Below are positions 7,721 through 16,000 of a stretch of 16,000 nucleotides of DNA, in pieces. The position numbers and the translations under genes are program-made. Numbering within the stretch: position 1 is the stretch's first letter; each line of letters begins with the position of its first letter. The notes beneath the pieces are model-generated. The model was given only the letters and a program-made list of their open reading frames with translations, searched no databases and had not been told where the DNA came from. Source of the stretch: Zygnema cylindricum (lineage: Eukaryota > Streptophyta > Zygnematophyceae > Zygnematales > Zygnemataceae); assembly GCA_037447655.1 (NCBI GenBank), contig JBBHKE010002406.1:35773-51772 (forward strand), read 5' to 3'.

Positions 7721-8980
7721 TTCTAAATTGACTGGCACCACGTCTACAATCCGATTTTGAATATCCTTAAGATTTTTAGCACAGACAAAATTTACATCAA
7801 ATCTTCAATTGCGTACCATGTACCTGCGTACGAAATCATCATACGACAGAAGGTTGTTATACTTTTTGCAGAAGCCAGTCTACTACACCAGCTCATTTTG
7901 TAGGGTTTCTCTTTTCGAACATAACGAAAGTCTTTTGACAAAAATAGTGTGGCAACAAAAGGTACCGAAAATAGAGTGACAAGGGAGAGTTACGAAATTA
8001 CATTTTTACTTTCGGTTGTATTTTCGAAAGCGCGTGTTATGTGCAAATTTTATCAAATTTCATTGGTTGTACATCGTGACATGTAGTTTTATCGTCGGGT
8101 GTGTCGCGATTAATTTTGTTCTATATCTGCCAACCCACCTTCTTGAGGTACGTTGGCAGCTACAGAGAAAAATGAAGCGAACGCCTCGAGGATGAATATC
8201 CGACGGTCGCTGTTACCTCCCAGACCTTCGGAGAGTATTGGCAAGATTCTCTGTAATGTTGTTTACCGTATAAAGATAAAATAAGCGGTACGGTTTAGTA
8301 AGGATAGTCGCGGATTTCTGTAAACTACCCCACTTTTCTCCTGATTGAACTTGACCGTAACGCTAATTCACCAAAACCTTAATTAACGTAAAAACAAAAA
8401 TCGAGTTTTCCGTACATATTGACTCGAAAGCGCATCGGCACATCGAGGGTCGAAAAAACCGATATGCAATACGCTGCATTTCCAATACTGTAGGAAATGT
8501 TGAAATTCTGCTTTATCAAGCGCTGTAAAATCAGCAAAAAATTGAATTCTGTAGGATTTGTACGGATTGTAAGAGAGCTGTTGCCGAGTTGTTCAGTAAT
8601 TGTACGGATCGTACTTTACTCGTTTCGTCCATGCTGTACGGAATATCCGGATTGTACGGCTAAGGTGGGTTTAAGCTTTCTTACAGTTATTTATCTGTAG
8701 ATGGTGGAAAGGCGAGGGAGGTCTATTATCTTTTTTTTAGTTTTTTTTTTTTGTACTTTTTTTTGCCTGTTGTTATTTGATAATTGGACGAGACAAATTT
8801 TAAGGAATTTTTTGGTACGAGATAATTGGTAAGATAAGTAAATTCAAAGCACTTTTATTTTAAATTTTAGCGAACGGATAACTCAGTCTTATTGAAAAAA
8901 TATGGGACAAAAAGGTATATTTGTTTTGAAATGTTCAAGAATTTACCATGTTTTTTTTATGGTTCGAAAATATTCTGAAG
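7721..8980. other. Non-coding stretch, nothing clear
   Basis: No gene is supported. An ORF at 8497-8700 (+) has no recognisable domain and contains repeats of TGTACGGA/TTGTACGG (around 8560, 8602, 8635, 8654), which resemble MITE sequence. A perfect 8-bp stem (CTGCCAAC at 8127-8134, GTTGGCAG at 8152-8159, 17-nt loop) is present. Composition becomes T-rich after 8720. Confidence 0.4.
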
Positions 8981-8981
8981 G

Positions 8982-9019
8982 TTATTATTATTATTATTAT
9001 TATTATTATAATTATTATT
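8982..9019. repeat. (TTA)n microsatellite
   Basis: About twelve TTA/ATT units, with one interruption near 9010. A simple repeat in T-rich DNA. Confidence 0.9.
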
Positions 9020-9704
9020 GTTCTAATCAGAATTGTAGGGTTCATGGTTTTTTAATTTCAAAACTCTAGGGTTCAGTAACATTCAGGATTTCAAGACTTT
9101 TTTTCCTTAACGAATGGCAGTCATTTAGGGTTTTTCAGAGGCGTTAGAATTTTTTTTAATTTTTTTTTAAGTCAATGTCATTTTCAAAAACTAAATTCAT
9201 TTTATTATTATTGTTTTTATTTTTCAATATGATTTTTTTTGCTCTTAGATTTGGGATCCTTTTTTACTTGGAGCACAAAAAGACAAAACACAAATTGTAA
9301 CAGAAATTGTTACAATGACAAGAAGATGTTTTCTTTGCTATTTTTTTGTTGTTGTTTTTTTTTTTTTTTGTTTTCCTTCTATTCTTTTGAAGTTAGCAAA
9401 AAAAGTGTAATAAGGTTTCAAAGACGAATAAGAAACACCTTTTTTTTGTTATGTTGTTATAAAACTCTTATTTGTTATGCAATTGTTGCTTTTAAAAACT
9501 TATTATTACTTCAATTCCAATTTTGAAATGGACGATTTTAAGTGAAATGAAGTATAGAATCATATACAAAAGTTAAAAAAACCGCGATATGAAGCTACTT
9601 TTTTTCAAATGCTTTTGATGTTTTTGACTTTTTTTTTGTTTTTGTGAAATTTTGAGTTTGTTTTCGAGTCTCATTCATGTTTTTGTGAATTTCTAGCTTA
9701 TTTT
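9020..9704. other. T-rich non-coding stretch
   Basis: Long T runs (for example about 9356-9369) and no credible coding sequence. The ORF at 9239-9526 (+) is Phe/Lys/Cys-rich low-complexity translation. Plus-strand T-richness would suit a plant intron or UTR in the plus direction, but there is no direct proof of transcription. Confidence 0.35.
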
Positions 9705-9989
9705 ATGGACCCATTTTCAAATAAACGACATTTGGCGATCTCGAATTGGAACTCTTACGGGAATCCGCGGTCCGTTTTAGGTAACGGTAACGGTAACGGT
9801 TCCAAGACTTTCTATGTAGTCTCACATGCTTTTTGGTTAATTTTTTCTCTCTCTCTCCTTGAAGTTGGGAGACGACAAATGGTTAAAGACGGTCCGGAGA
9901 TCGCAAAAAGAGTTCAAAAAAAAGATAAAGAAATGATGAGAAAACTTAGGTTTAGAAAGACGGGAGAATACGAAGACGATTCATCTTAG
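9705..9989 (+). CDS. Possible small membrane protein, 94 aa, unknown function
   Basis: I do not recognise this protein. It starts at an ATG in a fair context (TTTTATGGAC) and ends with TAG. Residues 1-35 are polar, with a GNGNGN run encoded by (GGTAAC)3 at 9780-9797. Residues 36-52 (FYVVSHAFWLIFSLSLL) are hydrophobic and could form one membrane helix. Residues 56-94 are highly charged and helix-prone (GRRQMVKDGPEIAKRVQKKD and on), ending in an acidic EDDSS. The region is clearly richer in GC and CpG than its T-rich surroundings, which argues for coding. Caution: the stretch encoding the helix also looks like a short intron 3' end (TTAATTTTTTCTCTCTCTCT before a GAAG), but removing a 49-nt intron 9816-9864 would break the downstream frame. 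It could equally be one exon of a larger gene. Confidence 0.4.
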   Translation: MDPFSNKRHLAISNWNSYGNPRSVLGNGNGNGSKTFYVVSHAFWLIFSLSLLEVGRRQMVKDGPEIAKRVQKKDKEMMRKLRFRKTGEYEDDSS

Positions 9990-11266
9990 AAAATGGTAAC
10001 AAATTTGAATTTTCTGATGAGCTTTTTTTTTTTTTTTTTTTACAAATTTAAGAGCTTAGGGAATTTTAGGTTTTGAACAAGAGAAAATTTGTATGATGTA
10101 TAAAATGACAAGATTTGTAAATATTGTTAAGTTGAGTTGAATTATTTAGAGATTATGAATTTTTCTAAAAAACATGAATATAACCTAATATTATGTAATG
10201 TAAATAGAACTATAAATATTTGATACAAATATAATAGTATGTATGTTCGATTTAGAGTTAATGAATTTTCTCCTTAAGCATGAATAAACTAAAATATAAT
10301 ATATATGTAAATAACAATATAAATTATTATTCAAATTTATAAACCAATATAAATAAACTAACACAAACACAAATATAAACATAAACATAATATAAATATG
10401 AATATGAGTATGATTGTATGATTTTTCCATAGGCTATGAATGGTCTATTTTAGAGAGATTTATTTTCAATTTTATTTATTCAAGTTTCAATTTTTTGTAT
10501 TCCATATTGATTGACATTTTTGAAAAATAGATTTTGTCTCTTTGTGAGCATCTTTTTTTTTTTAACCGTTTGAATGTCCGTTATAGGTTTCATTATTGTT
10601 GAGATATTTTTGCAAGAATAATTATTTGAGTTTTTGAAGTTGTTGATTATGGTTAAAAACTTGAAATCTGTGAAATTTTGATTTTTTTTTTGACAAATTA
10701 ACATTGTAAAATAACAACTTTTTGGAAAGTTCAGAACCATTGTGCAAAATGAAAAGAATCTTAGTAAATGTGAAAATACATGCCTTAAAAAAGAAATTTT
10801 AAGAAATTTAAACATAAAGAAAAATAAAGAAAACTCTCAGAAACCCTAAAAAGCTTAAAAGCTTATAATCACTGTGTTTTTAAACAACATACTTCTTTTG
10901 TGTGACGATCATTCGATCTTTTTTGTACTTCGCTAGTTTTGTTTAGTATCGTTAAGGAAAAAAAAAACATTTTTTCATTATTGTCGTCGTCATTTATTAT
11001 TTTTTTTTAAATGCTTTGTCGTTTTTGGACTTTTGATCCATTTTATTTTATCTTTGTCCAAAATCAACAATTGTGGAAATGTGTTTTTCTACTCAAATTC
11101 TCCAAAATTTAGATAAAAACAATTTGTTTTAAGTTTATTTAGTTGCCAAAAGCCCTTGACATTTTGTTTCGTCCTTTAGTATGGATGTTAAAAAAATTTT
11201 TTTTTAATTGCTGAAAATTTTAATAAAGGTCCCTGGAAAAAGTACTCGAAAAAATGACATATGAGA
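9990..11266. other. AT-rich stretch without recognisable genes
   Basis: Contains a T run (10023-10042), TATAAA- and AATATAAAC-type repeats (about 10300-10420) and short ORFs at 10191-10430 (-) and 10480-10815 (-). Those ORFs translate to Tyr/Ile/Asn/Lys-rich sequence typical of AT-rich noise. I see no domain or RNA gene. Confidence 0.4.
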
Positions 11267-13513
<2,247 letters not shown>

Positions 13514-13800
13514 CTTCGAAGAATCTGAGATAACCAGATCCTGGCACGCTGATTGCAGAAAATTACAACAAGAAAACAAGCAATGAAAATATGAGAGAAT
13601 CCGAAATAACCGAATTCTAACAAACAAGTAAAATAGCAACAAGAAAATACAAGAAAGCAATGTTAAAAATCTGCACAAAATTCGAGAAAACCGGATTTTG
13701 ACACACTTATAACCAATTGCAGAAAATGATAATAGAAAACAAACAATTGGAAGCTATAGAGAATCTGAGATAACCGGATTCTAACAAACCACAAGCAAAC
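13514..13800. repeat. Degenerate tandem repeat, about 76-83-bp period, four copies
   Basis: A core GAATCTGAGATAACCGGATT recurs in variants at about 13521, 13597, 13678 and 13761 (intervals 76, 81 and 83 bp). Each is followed by a CTAACAAAC/TGACACAC-like segment and then an A-rich AACAAGAAAACAAG-like spacer. Divergence between copies is considerable. Confidence 0.55.
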
Positions 13801-14374
13801 TCCAACCAAGGCAACGAAAATTAGACAAGAAAAAGTCAAACACTAATTCACAAAAGGCATCCACAAAGGTTCAGAAACAGCCTAAGAAAGTAGGCAGAAT
13901 CCACACTAAAGAGGTTGTTGAAGGGAAACCGTGCGGACTCTGGCCGAAACCGAGTGAATTAACTTGTAGGTCTTACAATGAAAGTTTAATGAGGAAAGAG
14001 AAAAGCTAAGCTCTCAAAAAACTAAGGCAGAAAAAGTTGACAATTTGACTAAGGAAAAAAACAAGGGAAAAAGACAGAAAAATCTAAATCCTCTTCGACC
14101 AATTCCTGTACTCTCATATTATGAGAGTACAAACCTAACGTAATCACCTAAGTACTAACGAAATATCCAAAGTACTAATTATTGACATTTGCTAACTAAC
14201 CAATCACGTGAGAGTACTTCACTATACAATTTACGACTAGTTTGGGTCCTGGCCAATAAGCGACCAGAATCATATGCCTACATAACAAAATTCACAATCT
14301 GCGGATTAAAACCCTTCCTAACTATTTGGAAATGCATGAACCTACATAGGTTCACGACTTAAAATACAACCAAT
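13801..14374. other. Non-coding stretch with a 23-bp palindrome
   Basis: No gene is seen. The 11-mer GTACTCTCATA at 14108-14118 is mirrored by TATGAGAGTAC at 14120-14130 around one central T. Two further AGTACTAA motifs follow (14151 and 14171), and GAGAGTACTT appears at 14210. These may be regulatory or remnants of a MITE end. Confidence 0.35.
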
Positions 14375-14547
14375 GAGCGTGCGTCGCCAACATTTTGCAA
14401 TCGCACGTCGCGTCGCCAATGTGCTGAGATCGTACGTCACGTCACCAACATTTTGAATCCGTACGCCGTGTCACCAACGTTTCCAAATCATACGTCGCGC
14501 AATTAATGTCTTGAAATTGTACGTTGCGTCACTCCAAAATCTGGGAC
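14375..14547. repeat. 29-bp minisatellite, about six units
   Basis: Units start at 14375 (28 bp), 14403, 14432, 14461, 14490 and 14519 (29 bp each). Each reads roughly GTAC-GTCGCGTCACC followed by AACATTTTGAAATC. All parts of the unit vary gradually between copies, so there is no conserved repeat/variable spacer split as in a CRISPR array. The CpG-rich half (GTCGCGTC) is unusual in this A-rich neighbourhood. It directly abuts the 3' end of the gag ORF (minus strand), where a normal Copia element would continue. Confidence 0.85.
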
Positions 14548-14573
14548 AAAAACAAAAGTACGGACGTCGTCGC

Positions 14574-15245
14574 TCACGCGAATATGTATCTCCGTGTCAC
14601 ATGTCCATTTCGGCTATTACTTCTAATTTTTTGAAAGTGAGACTTAGAGACCTCCATTTTCCCTTCGAAAAACTTTTTCCAATCTTCTTCATCTAAAACA
14701 AATCTTCTTGCTAGAGTTAAGTTCCAATCATTTTTATCAATTAAAGTCAATCTATCTAATGCACTTTTATATTCTTTAGGTAGGCTTTTCATTAACAAGA
14801 GAGCTTGTTGAATATATGTAAAGTTTCCTCCTGCCAACTCATTTTCTACAAATAATACTTCCAATTGACTACAGTGTTTCTCCATACTACCTCCTACATA
14901 CTTGTATTCAACTATTTTGGTAACACTACTAAGCCAATGATAAACATAAGTCTTTGCAAACGTACATTCTAAGCACTTCCATAATTCAGCTGCACTTTTA
15001 AAACTTAGGTATGACATTACCAATTTTTCAGTCAAGGAGTTCTTGATAACCCTTAGACACTCCCGGTTCTTCTTTTCCCATCCACTTGTTGTTTTGGTCA
15101 GAGTACCATCCACCACATCCATTAGCTCCATCATCTCGAAGTAGCTCTCGAGCACACATTTCCAGTAGTGATAGTTAGATCCATCAAATATGGGTAGCCA
15201 TGGGTGTGGGCCCATAACCTGTTGTCCATAGCCATTTCTAGCCAT
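14574..15245 (-). CDS. gag: Copia-type retrotransposon Gag fragment (223 aa, gag only)
   Basis: A plant-type Ty1/Copia Gag, the structural protein that forms the cytoplasmic particle around element RNA. Residues 16-47 hold the N-terminal DUF4219 signature (W16, F20-D-G-x-N-Y25, W28, then DVVDGT). Residues about 60-165 form the UBN2/retrotransposon gag helical domain: ELW at 87-89, LEVLF at 128-132 and SLPKEY at 154-159. The start ATG is in a strong context (AATCCATGGC). After residue ~195 the sequence loses similarity and ends at a stop at 14574, with no CCHC zinc knuckle; no protease, integrase, reverse transcriptase or RNase H is found in the 1.4 kb beyond. The frame itself is unbroken. It is therefore a recent deletion derivative or a gag-only element; domestication is possible but unproven. 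Confidence 0.8.
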   Translation of the reverse strand: MARNGYGQQVMGPHPWLPIFDGSNYHYWKCVLESYFEMMELMDVVDGTLTKTTSGWEKKNRECLRVIKNSLTEKLVMSYLSFKSAAELWKCLECTFAKTYVYHWLSSVTKIVEYKYVGGSMEKHCSQLEVLFVENELAGGNFTYIQQALLLMKSLPKEYKSALDRLTLIDKNDWNLTLARRFVLDEEDWKKFFEGKMEVSKSHFQKIRSNSRNGHVTRRYIFA

Positions 15246-15557
15246 GGATTCACCCTCGGAAGCACCACAGACTACCCAAAAACAGCCTACTTTGAATCAA
15301 CACAGAATTCTACAGAAATAACAGAACAAGCTGAAACTACATTAACAGATAGTATTTAGGCTATAGAATAACCTCACAAAGTTTCAGACAAATATAATAA
15401 ACAGAGTGATCACATCATCTAGTCAAAGTTGCAGAAAAACAGTCTGCCAGAACTTTGATAAAACAGTCTAACTTCACAATGAAGTAAAACACAGACTAGG
15501 CACACAATAAGCCTGCAAATCTGTGACAATATTAAAAATATAAAGAGGAACACACAT

Positions 15558-15606
15558 GCAGAATTTCGGATAATTCTGCCAACACATCTGAGAGTAATCC
15601 TCAGAT
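15558..15606 (-). promoter_or_regulatory. Two adjacent perfect hairpins upstream of gag
   Basis: GCAGAATT (15558-15565) pairs with AATTCTGC (15572-15579) across a 6-nt loop. ATCTGAG (15586-15592) pairs with CTCAGAT (15600-15606) across a 7-nt loop. Only 6 nt separate the two. They lie between a TATA-like box and the gag ATG on the gag strand, so would be in the 5' leader of the element RNA. A role in packaging, dimerisation or polyadenylation is conceivable but not shown. Confidence 0.45.
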
Positions 15607-15677
15607 AAAATTAGCAAAAACACCATAAACAGTTTTTGGTCCAAAAGTTCCTATGTCCTGAAATGACTATGTCCTAC

Positions 15678-15690
15678 AATATATACAAGA
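15678..15690 (-). promoter_or_regulatory. TATA-like box of the Copia fragment
   Basis: On the minus strand the sequence reads CTTGTATATATTG, a TATA-type core about 435 bp upstream of the gag ATG, a reasonable position for the U3/R promoter of an LTR. AT-rich sequence makes chance matches common. Confidence 0.25.
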
Positions 15691-16000
15691 GCTTACTGCT
15701 GAATGTACGGAGGCATATCAACCGTACGCTATCTACCAGCTATCTCTATTAATGTTGGTATACCCGAATACTTCAAGGTATGTCAAAGTGAGTAAATCTA
15801 CACTAATAATTAATTCACAAAAAGACAAATCAATGTTCAACCAAATATTTACATCGACGCTTCCGTAAAATCTGCGTACTGAGTATCAACTTGATTAGTC
15901 ACTTGAGGACGAAACCACGTCATGAACCGACATCACATACGTACGGTCCACTTGATACCGCATCATCAAAATACAATCCTTTAACTTCAATTGTACAATT

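Larger units (their letters stand above)
15246..16000 (-). other. Probable LTR/leader region of the Copia fragment
   Basis: Lies upstream of gag on the minus strand and is T-rich on that strand, as expected for LTR/leader sequence. I could not find the usual tRNA-Met primer-binding site (TGGTATCAGAGC) next to the gag start; the nearest likeness, a CGGTATCA, is at about 15954-15961, too far away to fit. LTR ends are not defined and no second LTR is visible inside the window, so the LTR reading is an inference from position. Confidence 0.35.

Noticed and set aside
8127-8159. Hairpin with 8-bp arms and 17-nt loop as a microRNA or terminator
   Set aside because: Stem too short for a plant microRNA precursor and no other support.
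10191-10815. Two minus-strand ORFs of 79 and 111 codons
   Set aside because: Composition mirrors the AT-rich DNA (Ile, Tyr, Asn, Lys, Phe), without domain or splice context.
14375-14547. Possible CRISPR-like array (29-bp regular spacing)
   Set aside because: The whole 29-bp unit is similar between copies; there is no constant repeat with unrelated spacers, and the context is eukaryotic.

Overview
The window looks like eukaryotic nuclear DNA, most likely from a plant or plant-like (streptophyte or algal) genome. Reasons: it is AT-rich with long poly-T/poly-A runs and (AT)n tracts, it carries a Copia-type gag with the DUF4219/UBN2 layout common in plants, it is full of short non-coding inverted-repeat transposons (MITEs), and the one clear host coding segment begins at a splice acceptor. 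There is no operon structure, and I recognised no rRNA or tRNA gene. The lineage is an inference and is not firm.

Layout. 1-1500 is MITE debris, including a 15-bp inverted repeat and two copies of a MITE family I call A. 1500-2744 is AT-rich with a helically phased GTAC cluster. 2745-3191 is the last coding exon of a prolyl 4-hydroxylase-like 2-oxoglutarate/Fe(II) oxygenase, the only confident host gene segment, followed by a repeat-rich 3' flank. 3421-5266 shows nothing convincing. 5267-7720 is a stack of MITEs: family A copies at 5267, 6482 and 6768, two opposite-facing copies of a second family (B) at 5576 and 7265, and a third element (C, 5834-6315) inserted inside the first B copy with a perfect 8-bp target duplication. 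7721-11266 is T-rich and mostly empty, apart from a possible small membrane-protein ORF at 9705-9989 and a (TTA)n tract. 11267-13158 holds a 5'-truncated, decayed LINE on the minus strand, bounded on both sides by (AT)n. 13159-14550 contains degenerate tandem repeats and a 29-bp minisatellite. 14574-16000 holds a gag-only Copia fragment on the minus strand with a structured leader.

Working together. No pathway links these parts; the window is a transposon graveyard around one oxygenase exon. The most interesting structures are (i) element C, whose interior is a 122-bp duplication of GTA/GTAC motifs repeated every 10-11 bp, close to one helical turn, and (ii) a LINE fragment whose ends coincide with (AT)n runs, suggesting insertion into TA microsatellites.
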